From assembly GCF_029852145.1 (NCBI RefSeq), contig NC_079972.1, positions 1,202,901-1,266,900 on the forward strand: a stretch of 64,000 nucleotides of DNA, read 5' to 3'. Below the pieces are notes generated by a model. That model worked only from the letters and a program-made list of their open reading frames with translations, ran no database searches and was not told the origin of the DNA. This document shows positions 43,601 through 57,794 of the stretch, in pieces. Within the stretch, counting starts at the first letter, position 1. Each line of letters begins with the position of its first letter. The stretch comes from Microplitis mediator. Taxonomy: Eukaryota > Arthropoda > Insecta > Hymenoptera > Braconidae. The position numbers and the translations under genes are program-made.

Positions 43601-44316
43601 GTATGCTTAGTCATTTATGATCAAGCTTGAATATTTATAAATAGTTTTCACTATTTGCATATAACCGATGATGATTATGTCTGCACCGTGCATGATCATG
43701 GATGACAGAGCATGCTCAACCATGACCTTTCCCGAGGGATTCCATCTCGAGATACAATGATTTCTAACGTAAGTCATGAGCAAGCCTGATCTAGAATGAA
43801 TCATGCATGATCATGCTTGATCACAAATGAGTTATACATGATCAAGTATGAACCATGTATGGTCATGCATGACAGAGCATGCTCAATCATGACCTTTCCT
43901 GATAAATAATTTCTCTGTAGACAATTATTCGTAACGTAAGTTATGAGCAAGTCTAATCTAGAATGAGCCATGCATGATCATGCTTGATCACCAATGAGTC
44001 ATGTCTGGCCATGAATGAGTTATGCATGATCAAGTATGAACCATGCATGGTCATGCATAATAGAGCATGCTCAAGCATGACCTTTCCTGATGGATAATAT
44101 CTCTGGATACAATTATTTCAAACTTAATGCATGCGCAAGCTTGATCTATAATGAGTCATGCATGATCATGCTTGATCACGAATGAGTCATGCCTGGCCAT
44201 GAATGAGTCATGCAGGATCAAGCCTGAATTATGCATGAATCATGCATGATCAGGCACGAATCGTGCATGAATCCTGCATGATCATACATGATCATGCATG
44301 GTGATTTTTTCCCGGG
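43601..44316. mobile_element. CCCGGG-ended element E3, right part with long tandem units
   Basis: Ends in the ATTTTTTCCCGGG terminus. It consists of three units of about 170-185 bases, each with GAGCATGCTCAANCATGACC (43708, 43878, 44064) and strings of CATGATCATGC. The left terminus was not found; material at 40430-40620 is similar, suggesting the 40669-42684 element may have split it. Confidence 0.55.
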
Positions 44317-44984
44317 TAACCTAATAAAAAGTCTAGTACATGTATTACTTAATATAAAAACGAAGAAGTTTTTTTCTAAATATACAACTAACAAGTATTA
44401 AAATGTTAGAATAATTAATATCCTCCTTTGATTCCATATTATTAAAATGTAGTATTAATATTTACTTTCAATCATCTTTTGATAAAATTACAGTTCAGGT
44501 TATAGATTTAAGGTGACACAAATTTATCCGTAAATGACGATTCACAACCGTTAGCCAATCAATTTAATGCCTATGTGTAATCTAGAGATGTTTTTTTTTG
44601 CGAGTGATGCAGCTTTAGGTAAAGGTGAGTTCATCCCGGTAACCTATCTTGAATATTTTGCTAACTTAGATTATAGAGTAGGGATATATCACGCCTATTT
44701 TCATTGAATTTTGCGGTAGAAGGGATGCGCAAATGTTTTAAGAAAGTTTATGCACTGCATTTGACCAATCAGAAATGAGGAGTGGTTAATGAAAAAGTTT
44801 ATGAGGCCGAGGTTAGAAATTTAACGGCGTTTGTTTTGAGCATGTATTACATAAACTAATTTATTCATCTAGTACAATCAAGTCTAAGACGCTCGTGTGT
44901 TGGTACCCTCGCCTTCGGCTCGGGAACCAATCTTCACACCTCACGTCTTAAACACGATCGCACTTGATAGATAAAACTACTATT
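44317..44984. other. No gene; hairpin repeat near 44.9 kb
   Basis: About 44855-44990 has inverted AGTACAATCAAGTCTAAGAC-type arms around a TACCCTCGCCTTCGGCTCGGG hairpin, related to 23700-23770. The rest is unassigned. Confidence 0.4.
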
Positions 44985-46210
44985 TCATTAATCATGTTAA
45001 CGTATGTTGTGCATTTTTTCACACTTGAGTGAAATTTTCAACGATTAAAGAGAAAAAAGTTTGTATTTAATACATCGATGGAGATAACCGCAGATTTTAA
45101 TATTTTTCAGACTTACATAAATAAAATTAATAAAAGAAGAAATATGGGATTAAAAGTCGAGGTATAAATGATCAAGTTAGCGGAAACAAAAAATGATGCG
45201 CATCTGAACAAACGACAAAGTTACAATAATAATAAAATGTAATGCATTTGATGGTCTACATTAACCGTATCGCTATGCATTGCATATTATTATGTAACTA
45301 AAATGCTTTCCCTTTACCTCACGATAGTCACTGTCCATTCCCACTCCGTCACTATTCGCGTGCGTTCTTGACACGTTCACAGTAAAAAAGGATTCGTCAA
45401 AATCAACACTCATCAAGTGTAAGACAAACGTTTTACACTTATTTGTATGTTATTTTAATATGTCGTGAGTGTTAAAAAAAGTTACGCACGTATATGTTAA
45501 ATGTAAAATTTTTCCAAGAATTCTCTTGTAATGGTCAACATTATTTTTATCATATTTTGTGTGTTGATTTTACAATAGCATATAAAAAGTGTTACTTTCG
45601 AATAAAATAACATTTTTGGGTGTTAAAAAATCAATTGATTGCGACAGTTCAAACAAGATAAATACTGTGCGTTAAATTGACACACAAAAGTGTTGAAAAT
45701 TGAACACTCAGAATTTTAACACACGCTTTTTTTCATACTGACGATTCGTTTTTAACTGTGTTTAAAAAAATTATTAGTACAATATTTGTGAGTTAGTATA
45801 AGTGTTATCTATATTATTAAGAGAATAAGGAAAATTTTGTTCCGGTCATATCTATATGATAGAATCGGTTAATGTTATCAAATTTGGTATCTTTATAAAG
45901 GTATTGACTTAAATTTGTGCCTTTTCATGAACTCTTTTTTATTGCCAATTTTTCAGATAAATTAATTTATCTATATCATTCGAGTTCCATTTAAATTACA
46001 CGGGAAAAAAAAACGATCGTATTTATTTTCTTCAAATAAATTAATATTTTAATTATTCGGTCACTAAAAAATAAGAAAAAATTAGTCTACGCCATGTCTT
46101 CTATCGTAATAAAAATGTAAAAAATTAAATTTGGTATCGGTGAAAAAAATATATTAGATGACTAATAAAACGAAATTTGACCGTGTGTAGATTTTTTTCA
46201 AGAATCCCAC
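44985..46210 (+). promoter_or_regulatory. Far upstream arm of gene B
   Basis: 44990-45370 is the inverted match of 38030-38400 next to gene A. From 45400 the sequence is a MITE (GATTCGTCAAAATCAACAC) and unassigned AT-rich DNA. Regulatory function is only inferred from conservation between the copies. Confidence 0.4.
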
Positions 46211-46630
46211 CCTCGCAGATTTGAATCACGGTGGAAACACGGTGGGTTTGTTCCATTTAACCACCGTGATTACGCGGTGTATCCACCGTGTTTCCACGGT
46301 GGCTTGACCACTGTGTATACACGGTGTTTCCATTGTGATTACGCGGTGTTTCCACTGTGATTACGCGGTGGATACACTGTGAAACCACGGTGGTGAAATA
46401 GCACAAAGCCACCGTGACATCACGGTGGATACACCGCGTAATCACAATGGAAACACCGTGTATACACAGTGGTCAAGCCACCGTGGAATCACGGTGGATA
46501 CACCGCGTAATCACAGTGGATACACTGTGTATACCCGGTGGTGAAATGGAACAAACCCACCGTGTAACCACGGTGGATCCACGGTGTTTACACTTTTACG
46601 GTGTTTCCACCGTGATTCAAATTTGCGAGG
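46211..46630. mobile_element. Palindromic CACCGTG satellite element, copy 2
   Basis: CCTCGCAGATTTGAATCACGG at the left and its inverse at the right (one mismatch, ATTTGCGAGG). Same inner words as copy 1 at 22877. Short ORFs on both strands are artefacts. Confidence 0.8.
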
Positions 46631-47014
46631 GCATGATTATCAAATCATCGATATCGAGTTTGCGAATTCATGATGAGATTTGTCTCATTAAATTTACATG
46701 ATAATAGAAATAAACAGTAAATTCTAGAGTTGATTTTACAGTAGAAACTTAAATAAACAGTCAAATTCAAATCATATATATAAAATATTTTCTAAATTTG
46801 GCAGTTATACTCGGGCAGTCACGTAGTGACTGTAGGTTGCTCGTTTCGCCTTAAACTGTTAAGCTTTCTAAGTCTATTATTTCCCTCATTATTGAATACT
46901 AGTCGTATCTTCAATGCCAACTTGATAAGTTATCTTCTATTGAATGATTAAGTGAGTCCTATTATATTTTGTTTGACATTAGGATTATTCAACTTATTAA
47001 TTTTATCAATTAAT
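46631..47014 (+). other. Gene B upstream arm, outer block
   Basis: 46900-47014 matches gene A 37780-37900 inverted, ending in the 13-bp duplication TTTATCAATTAAT (47002-47014) left by the adjacent Penelope-like insertion. Confidence 0.55.
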
Positions 47015-47509
47015 TAGTATTTCGATTCATATCCATTTTAATAATAATTATAAATTACAATCACGGTTCAAAGGATATATTAGTTGTTGTTAATTACTTA
47101 ATGTTTATTTCGATCTTTATACAACGTTTCGTTGGTTTCCCAACTTAATCAAGTACTACAAAAAAAAAACAAGAATATTATAACTTAAAATTACCATCTA
47201 TACAAATTTCTTATAAATATACTAGTATATAAATTTAATTTGTAGGTTAAATTGATACTAGTTCAAAGTGCATAAATTCTTTTATATACTTAAATCTATT
47301 ACCTCAATCAATAAAACATTAACTGTCAAGTAAATAATTAAGAATTGAGACAATATGATAACAGTTTTCCTTTCTCACAATAATCATTTTTTTTTTTTTT
47401 TTTTTTAATATAAATAAATAGCTTATGTGCACTAAGTTTTTTTTTTTTTTTTTTTTTAAGTTAACATAAGTATGATTGTAACAAGATTAATATAGTTCAT
47501 CAAGAAATA

Positions 47510-47737
47510 ATGGATGAACAGGATCCGTCAACAAGTAGTACAGCGTTAGCATTGCATCATTTTCATACAGGACATCAATTTTTATTTGATGAGGTGGTTA
47601 TTTTAGATAAAGAAAACCATTGGAAAAAGCGAAACATAAGTGAAATGTGTTATATAATGAATAATAATACTGTTAATAAGAGGACAGACACACAAAATCT
47701 TAGTACAATTTATAATTTAATTCTGGGATCGAAATAG
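47510..47737 (+). pseudogene. Penelope-like ORF, C-terminal fragment
   Basis: 75 residues: ALALHHFHTGHQFLFDEVVI, then LDKENHWKKRNISEMCYI and a TDTQNLSTIYN ending. This matches the usual C-terminal end of Penelope-like element proteins (the GH-F-f-vkILd, KR-iSEM and TDt patterns of the GIY-YIG endonuclease region). The reverse transcriptase and the GIY-YIG core itself are missing. Most likely a 5'-truncated copy, supporting the identity of the surrounding element. Confidence 0.7.
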
Positions 47738-47919
47738 TCTTTATGTTCATTCCAAATGCTAGTAGTTAGTTATCAACATATAGGTGGAGCTAAAATAGAA
47801 TTATTCTCAGTCAGCTGTTATTGCTTATTTTATCTAATATTCAAATGATAAGTTATAGTCATTATTTAACCTTATTTATTACTTTTTTGACTTAAAAAAA
47901 AAAAAAAATCTGGGCATCG

Positions 47920-49173
<1,254 letters not shown>

Positions 49174-49568
49174 AAAAAACTTAGTGCACATAAGCTATTT
49201 ATTTATATTTAAAAAAAAAAAAAATGATTATTGTGAGAAAGGAAAACTGTTATCATATTGTTTCAATTCTTAATTATTTACTTGACAGTTAATGTTTTAT
49301 TGATTGAGGTAATTGATTTAAGTATATAAAAGAATTTATGCACTTTGAACTAGTATCAATTTAACCTACAAATTAAATTTATATACTAGTATATTTATAA
49401 GAAATTTGTATAGATGATAATTTTAAGTTATAATATTCTTGTTTTTTTTTTTTTTTGTAGTACTTGAAAAAGTTGGGAAACCAACGAAACGTTGTATAAA
49501 GATCGAAATAAACATTAAGTAATTAACAACAACTAATATAACCTTTGAACCGTGATTGTTATTTATAA

Positions 49569-50120
49569 TTTATCAATTAATCATAAAGATAGCGGGTATA
49601 ATATGTACTACGTAGAACTAAATAACTTTTGAAACGATCGATAACTGTGTGTATTATTATTATTTATTTTTTTTCTTTTAAATAGAAATTAGTATATTAG
49701 AGAACTTCTAAGTATCATATCAATTACCTGTCTAAGTTCTAATGAAATATTCAAGTGAATGGTGGGGAGAGGTGACTAGTGCGTTGGTATACTTTGAATA
49801 ATTAAAAAAATTTTGTGCATGTTCGGAATATTGCTGAAGAACTGAATTGTCCTTGCAATTGTCTGGTAACGTGTAATACCCACTTCCAACAAATGACAAA
49901 GATGTTTATTTCTCTAGTCTAGTTTCAACAGTTATTTTCCAACGCTGGAAGTGAAAAGATCGCAAACTCATTCATTTCTAATCTATATAAGTATCAAATC
50001 GTTTTAGTTAACTAAATTAAAATAAAGATTCATTTTTATTGGTGAAAATATTATAAGGTTGAATATTTTATTAAATATATTACGAATATCAGTAATCTTT
50101 GAACGTTGAAATTTAAAAAA
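49569..50120 (+). promoter_or_regulatory. Proximal upstream region of gene B
   Basis: Inverted match of gene A 37232-37780. It carries the conserved TTTCCAACGCTGGAAGTGAA and GAATTGTCCTTGCAATTG blocks and a TTTAAAAAAATG start context shared by both genes. Probable promoter; the start site is not defined. Confidence 0.5.
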
Positions 50121-50201
50121 ATGAAAAATTCTGAATCAAAGCGATATACAACAGAAGTATTTGTACTTTCTGATCGGTCAAACTCTAGTTCAAACATTGA
50201 G
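50121..50201 (+). CDS. Gene B exon 1
   Basis: 27 codons, SDRSNSSSNIE end, donor GTGAGC. Five residues differ from A. Confidence 0.88.
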
Positions 50202-53200
50202 GTGAGCTTTAACAATAAATACACTGTAAAAAATTTATAGTCCTCCGTATGGTGTGAATGATTTGGTGTGAAAATTTTCAACGCCGCCGGTGTGAAAGTT
50301 TCACGACGCACGGTGTTAAATTTTTTGCCGTGTGAATTAGAACGATCCACCAATGGTGTGAATGTTACTTTGATAGACACAATGAAAATCAAAATAATCG
50401 AAATAACTTCTCGTTTGGGCAATATCATAAAAAATGAATATCAACTCAAACAAAAATACTCAATTTCGAACCATAAATACCTCATCAAGGTCGTAGAAAT
50501 ATCAACCGCAAAGGATTATGCATATATATATATTAGACTGGGCCAAAAAAATCGACTTAGAGACTTTTTGAGGCCGGCAAATTGAAGAACATAAAATTTC
50601 CTAAAAGAATCATATGGTCGGATTATCAAAAAAAATTTATCAAAACCCATAGACTTGTTGAAGACGAGCAAAAATGTTGAAAATTTTTCTTTCATCGGTT
50701 TTCTCCGGATTACTCTAAAACCGTGCATGATAAAAAAATTTGAAGTCCAGATCTAAAAACTCGAAACTTGAGGCTAAAATTCGTTCTTTATTTACACTCT
50801 ACGACCATTTTTCACTGAGTTACAGCATGTTGAATATTACCTACAAATTTAGAATTTTTTTTATATCCTTTATTTTTTGTGACCAGTGTATTTTAGCTAT
50901 GAAGATTTTGATATAATGAATTCACATCTTCAGGAGGAGAGGGTGGGGCACGACGGCCCTCCTGGGGCACCATGGCCCCCCTAAGAAATTTGGTAAAAAT
51001 TTTTTTTTTTGCATTTTCTGTTAAAGCGCATAGCCGGATAGATATGGGAATTCTGCCTCCATGGCTTTTTTGACTCATACTTAGGGGGTCGATTTGGTGT
51101 CGAATGAAAATAATTCACCTCAATTTTTAGCTCTTTAACTCAAACGGTATTCGAGAATTTCAAAAAGAAAATTATAATCTTTTATTTTTAGCCTTTTTGA
51201 AATATGTCACTCACCAAAATTCGTCAGAAAATGTCTTTTATACTCCTCTATACTCAGGAATTTTTTTGAATTTTTTGAAGTGGTGAAATAATTAAAAAAA
51301 AAATTAAAAACTCATTTCTTTCATAAAATCTTGCGTTTTAACAAACTTATATGTTTTTAGTACAAATAAATACGTAGAAAATTTTAACGACATTAAAATC
51401 GATCAGAAGACCTTTTTTTTTATGAGCATGACGTTACAATGAAAATAACTAGAAAACAATGTGAAATTCGAAAAAACTTTACTGGAAGTAACTTTTAGGG
51501 AATAAAGTTGTCTACAAAAAAGGTCACATGATATTTTGTAATAGGGTTGATAGTTTCGCCGAAAAGTAAAAAGATCTCAATATTTAATATGAATTCGACT
51601 TCAACCTCAAATAACTTTTGAACAAGCAGATTTATCAAAAAATGAGAAGAAACTTTTTTTGAAGAGCATACAATTACCTACAAAAACAGCCTGCCAATTA
51701 TTCCTATAACGCATCGTTAGCTACTTATGAAAATCAGAGGACGCAAAAAAAAATTTTGCAAAATCTCTTAATGTTAATATTAAGAGCTCTAATTTCCACA
51801 GGCGTCTTTTTTTATCTAAATGAAACTTTTGAACCTGTTACCGAAAAAAAAAAAATTTGTTATTTCCTAAATCACCATAGGGTGTATGCTTATATATGAT
51901 TATATATGATCAGATTTGGCCAATTTTCAGATAGAGTTATATATAATTATATATAATAAGACAAAAGTATTTTTCATCGGGCACCGAATAATGTGAATGA
52001 TGGCACTCACACTAAGTTATAAGTACACGGGTTGACTTTTCATACCGAAAAAATTTCACACCGTCAATTTACACAGAGGACACCTGTTAACTCCTCGGGG
52101 TCCTTTTTACACCAAAATTTTTGACAGTGTATATAAATTAAAATTCTAACATAAATTAAATTAAATAATTTTAAACAGGATCAAAGGAATGAAAACTCAC
52201 AAGTATTGGAAACAGACAGAGAAACTTGGGGGAATCCTATCGAGTTCCTCATGTCATGTATAGCGTTCTCTATTGGCCTAGGTAATGTCTGGAGATTTCC
52301 TTACACTGCATACAGCAATGGAGGTGGTGCATTCGTTATTATATATTTATTAGTTCTTTTCATTGTTGGAAAACCGGTGTATTATATGGAAGCAATAATC
52401 GGTCAATTTTCCAGTAAGTCTTGTGTCAAAATGTGGGCTCTTTCTCCATCTTTAAAGGGTATAATTATAATGTAAATATAAAAATACACTCTAAGAATTT
52501 TGCGGTATTTTTTACATTAAAAATTTATAGGAAAATTTCTATAGCAGTCTGCAGGTCCGGTGTCTCCTTTGAACGAAAGTCACTGAACTTGTAATACATA
52601 TTGGTATACGCTATGCTTACCAATTATCAATTTTATGGATCTGTTTTTGAAAAATTACCAACCGTTTAGTAATTTTTGCATACTGTAGGGTATTTACCCA
52701 GGAAAAATGAAACTTATATGACAATGTACGGCCTTATATGATGCTCCATATATCCACTTATACTACTGACAGGAATTAAGGGATACAAAAAAAATTGTAA
52801 ACTTTCTAGCGATTTTAAACATGCTGTAACTCAGAGGAAAATGGTCGTACAGCAAAGAGAAAGAAAAATAATTGTAGCTTCGAGTTTCTAGTTTTCAGAT
52901 TTGGCCTTCAAAATTTTTTATCTTGCGCGGTTCCAGAGTAATCCTAAGAAAACCACCGCAAAAAAAATGTTCTAAATTTTAGCTCGTCGCAAAAAAGGTC
53001 GATGGGCTTCAATAAATTTTTTTTTTGATAATCTTACTGTATGATTCTTTTATCCAATTTTATGCCCTTTGAATTGCCGTACTCAAAAAGTCTCTAAGAC
53101 GATTTGGCGCGGAGTTATCATTGATCAAAGCAAAAAAGTCCATTTTGGCTTTAACAATCAATAACTCAGGACATATTGGTCGTACAAGAAATAAAAGTAA

Positions 53201-56200
53201 GGTTTTAAAAACTGCAAAACATCTTCTATACTACACAAATAGTGGCTTTTGATAAGTAAAAAGTTTTTGCAGCGACAATGTTGATTGAAAATAAGGTAAA
53301 AATATAAATATTAAGGGATATTTGGAAATCTTGGTATAACTTTGAATATAACGGATACACGAAGGATACCGTCGATTTTTTTCTAACCTCAAAGTGTCCC
53401 AAAAAATTCTGAAAATTTCAAAGCACTGCGATTTTTTTTTCTTAGTGCTCCGAAGCTTTAAATTTATCGTTTTTGCCAAAAATCCCATAATGAGCGATTC
53501 TTCGGTTTTCAATTATTTCTCCAATGACAAAAAGTTTTCTTTAGCGACAAACTTTATTTCTTTGATCTAATACATTCATTATCGGAAAAAACTGAAAAAA
53601 AAATTTTTTTTTTAAGAAAATTTATTTTTTTCGAAATTTTTTTTTCGACATTTTTCTTCCTTATCATCTTCGAAATGATTTTGATGTTAAGAAAATAAAT
53701 TGTAAAGATTGATATATGTCTTTCTATATGTCCTGAGTTATTGATTGTTAAAGTTAAAATGGGCTTTTTTGCTTCGATCGATGATAACTCCGCGCGAAAT
53801 CGTCTTAGAGACTTTTTGAGTGCAACAAATTAAAGGGCATAAAATTGGCTAAAAGAGTCATACAGTAAGATTATCAAAAAAAATTTATTGAAGCCCATAG
53901 ACCTTTTTTAAGACGAGCAAAAATTTAGAAAATTTTTTTTGCCGTGGTTTTCTTAAGATTACTCCGAAATCGTGCTTGATAAAAAATTTTGAAGGCCAGA
54001 TCTGAAAACCAGAAACTCAAAGCTACAATTTGCCCTTTTTCTTTCTCTTTGCTGTACGACCATTTTCCTCTGAGTTACAGCATGTTGAAAATCGTTAGAA
54101 AGTTTACAATTTTTTTTGTATCCCTTAATTTCTGTTAGTAGTGTATGTAAGTGGGCAATATATGGCCAGATATGACCACTTGTAGTCATTTTTTATATAT
54201 GGCCATACTTGCCAAATTACATATATGACCATTTATAGTGCTATATTTTCTAAAAAAAAAAATTGATAAAACAATATGTCTCATGTATTCTAATAGTCTC
54301 TGGAGTTGGCTAATATTTTTTTTCTTCGATAAAAATCGCGGCGTTGGCTGGGCTCGAACCTGAGTCCTTTAGATTCAGTGTCTGACACGCTAACTACTGC
54401 GCTGAGTGATGAACATGAAATACAGAGCTTTTTGTATTTATCTAGATGGAGCTGAATGACCATATATGACAATAGAGGATTCGTTTTTCCGGGATTTTTC
54501 AGAATTGCTTTGTATTTTACTAAACTTTTAAATCCAGACATCTGATAAAAACTCAATTTTCGAAAATCGGGGTGAAAACAATAACTTCCCGAATTTTTTG
54601 AAAATCATCAATTTTCTTAGCGGGAAGTTAAAAATATGTTTATTATGTTATAAATCGTTTAATAAATTTAACAATGAATCTTGCGTTTACTGAAAAATTA
54701 TTCCAGAATGCTCAAAAATTATTTCAGGATAATAGCAATTTAATAAACTATCTATAAGTAATGTCAATTACTGCAAACCTTTGCGTTGTACCTATCCTCC
54801 TTAGAATTTACTTAGTTGCGAGTGTTCAAAGCTTGATAACTTTTTACCCTGTAGAATTACGAAAAAACTATTTCCAAGGTTTTTTGTAGAGAATTAAATT
54901 TCTTCTAAAGATATGTGCATCAAAACAGGGAAAAAAAATTGTTTCGTAGTTTTAACTGTAAAAAACAAAAAAACAAATTTTTTATGTGCTATTCATACGC
55001 AAAAACAAAAAATTAAGTGCCTAGTAGAATTGAAATATCATGCTGGCCTTTGACGAGAATTTTTTTATACCATAGAAAACTTTTCAGATGATAGCAAAAA
55101 TGTTTTCTTTTGGACCACTTTAGTGTCCCATAGATTGTATCTAAGTTCACGTAACTTGATAAAAAATGTCTATCTTTCCATGTATGGGTACATACGACCC
55201 ATATACTGCTATATATAGATATAAATGACTTGATATAAAAAGGTAGTAGTCCCACATATAACCATATATGGCAATATATGGTCATATATGGCAATATATG
55301 GTCATATATGGCTATATGCAGCCAAGCAAGGTTATCGATAGCTTATATTTGGTTCATATGTGAACCAGTCATGGGCGTATATGAATCATATTTGGGCATT
55401 AGGGTGTCCGTTATTTCCTAAATTAGACTTTTAAACTTGGCCATGATATAAATCGTTTATTTGTGATCTAAAAATTATTAGCCGGGGAAAATGATTTAGA
55501 TCTGACCAGATATAATTATATCTTGGCAGATTTATTTATATCTTTTCAGATCATATATTAAGATACGATCAGTTCTCATTATATCTAGCCAACCACCATG
55601 TATATTCGGTCAGATCTAATCAGATATAATTAGATCTGGACTAGATACAATATCAGACATGATTATATCAGATCGATATATCATATACATATCATATATA
55701 CCATTTAAATATAGTGGAAACCTAAACATGCAAACTTTCTCAATAAGACAATGTATAGAAAAATTGAGAAAAATATAGATAGCCCGAACTGGGAATCGAA
55801 CCCAGACCAATTCGGTATCGCGCCGAGTGCTCTACCAGTTGAGCTATCCGGCGCTATACTATATTCCGTTCAATTTGATCTATAACTTATTGAGCCACAC
55901 CGTCCATCGTACGGTAATACACCATTTAAATATAGTGGAAACCTAAACATGCAAACCTTTTTTTGTAAATCCAACCATTCAGGTGATAGTGAAGTTTACA
56001 GTCTGATATATTTAAAAAATAATGATTTTTAAAATTCTATAACTCTTCAGCAAAAGAATATATACCTACGCACTGTACACTCTTCTTCCGGAAATCCACC
56101 ACTCTACAAAAAAAGGTATCTTATATTTTAACTTCCCGCTAAGAAAGTCGATAATCTTCAAAGAATTCGGGAAGTTATTGTTTTCACCCCGATTTTTGAA

Positions 56201-57755
56201 AATCGAGTTTTCATCAGATGACGACGTTTTGAGGGCCTGAACTCTAAAACCAAGTGTGTTACAAGTATAGTATTTCAACACATATTAAATGTGTTCTATG
56301 TTTCAGGCCATAAGCGAAACTAGAATTTTTTGTAGTCATTTCCCTAGCGGATCGCTATCTTCTAAGTATACACCAAATATACACGGTGTATACGCGGCAT
56401 ATATACACTGAGTATACACCAAAAATTTTTTTCTAAGTCCCATTTTCATAAAAATTTGTGAGTGCTGTAAGAAAAGTCAAAAATTTTTTAAGTGTGACTG
56501 GAAAACAATTTTTTATAACAAATGCATAGTTTTTTTTATATTTAAAATATAAATAATTAGTCATGCTATAAAACAATAAATAAAAAAATTAAAATCATTT
56601 GTTAAAACTACTCTGGTGTATTTTTTTTCCTCCATTTTATCACTCCAAAAATATACTTTCAAGATCTAAATATGATCTTTTATTTATAAAAATAAATAGT
56701 TAATGTCAATTTATACCTGTATTATAAAAAATAATTTAATAAAACTTTAAATATTGTTATTTTTACATTTTATAGACATGTAATAAAAAAGATAACTTCG
56801 TTCGTAGTAGGTTAGAATTTGAGGGTCAACAACTCCATCACACTTTTAAAACTGAGCCTAGTTATTAACCCTCAAATTTTAGCAACAAAACTCATTTTAA
56901 TATGTTTTATAAGTATATTAAAGAAACTTTAATTAAATATTGATCTATCCATACATTTTTAATTAAATTTTTTTACTGACATGATAATTAGTGCACAGAT
57001 TCAATTGTCGCACCCTCTAACGTCAACTGATTAGACTACACTACTCTTAAAAATGGATTCCTCAGCCACCTACGACTAGATCATTTTTTTTTATTCAGTT
57101 AATAATTTCTATGTTTTTTAAATTGCCATTAATTAGGCTCAGAATACATTACTATAAATTAAGAAAAAGTCGATTTTCTTATTAAAGTTATAGTTTTTTA
57201 AGTAAGTTAGAAAAAAGTTGAAAAGGTTAGTAACTGGGTCATGGTCAACAACAGGGTCTTCTGCCTTATGTGTATGTTTTTTTCAATTTTTCTGAAAATT
57301 CTAATTTTTTTAAAAATGTCAATTTTATTTCAAAATTTGATTTTTTTTTATTTCAATTTTTTTCAAAAAAAATTTTCTTCACATTCGTTCTGAGGACTTC
57401 AAAAATTTTTTTAGTGTATACTCGGTGTAAACTCTGTGTATATCGTGCGCATATACACCGTGTAAATTCAGTGTAAACTCCGAGTGTATTTAGTGTATAC
57501 TCAATTGCACCGAGTATATACCAAATAAACCTCTAATTTACACTGACACTAGGTATATATGGAGTTTATACTAAGTTTACACGGTGTATACGGATCCACT
57601 AGGGTTAGAACACGTTTTACGGTGTATTAAATATCTATAGATTTCTTATGGCGTTTCAATGTTATTTGGGAAGTGTGTTAATTTTGACTACACACTTGGT
57701 TTTAGAGTGTAGGAAACTATTCTGACTATTTTCAGAATGATGTCCGAGTGTCTGT

Positions 57756-57794
<39 letters not shown>

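Larger units (their letters stand above)
52690..54493. mobile_element. CCCGGG-type element E9 (gene B intron 2)
   Basis: Left ACCCAGGAAAAATGAA and right GATTCGTTTTTCCGGGA are mismatched inverts of the same terminal type as 61170-61184. TATATGACCATA repeats lie next to both ends. The bulk is the foldback 52755-54155, and a tRNA-like sequence sits near the right end. Confidence 0.55.

Noticed and set aside
43601..44316. CRISPR-like array of about 175-bp units
   Set aside because: Units are too long, lack constant-length spacers and end at a transposon-like CCCGGG terminus in an insect context.
46257..46701. ORFs over the second CACCGTG palindrome
   Set aside because: The words are repeated in every frame on both strands; satellite translation only.
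50051..50585. Overlapping 125- and 105-residue ORFs on opposite strands
   Set aside because: One is antisense to gene B exon 1 and its upstream region; the other is MITE sequence in intron 1. Neither has a homologue in gene A.
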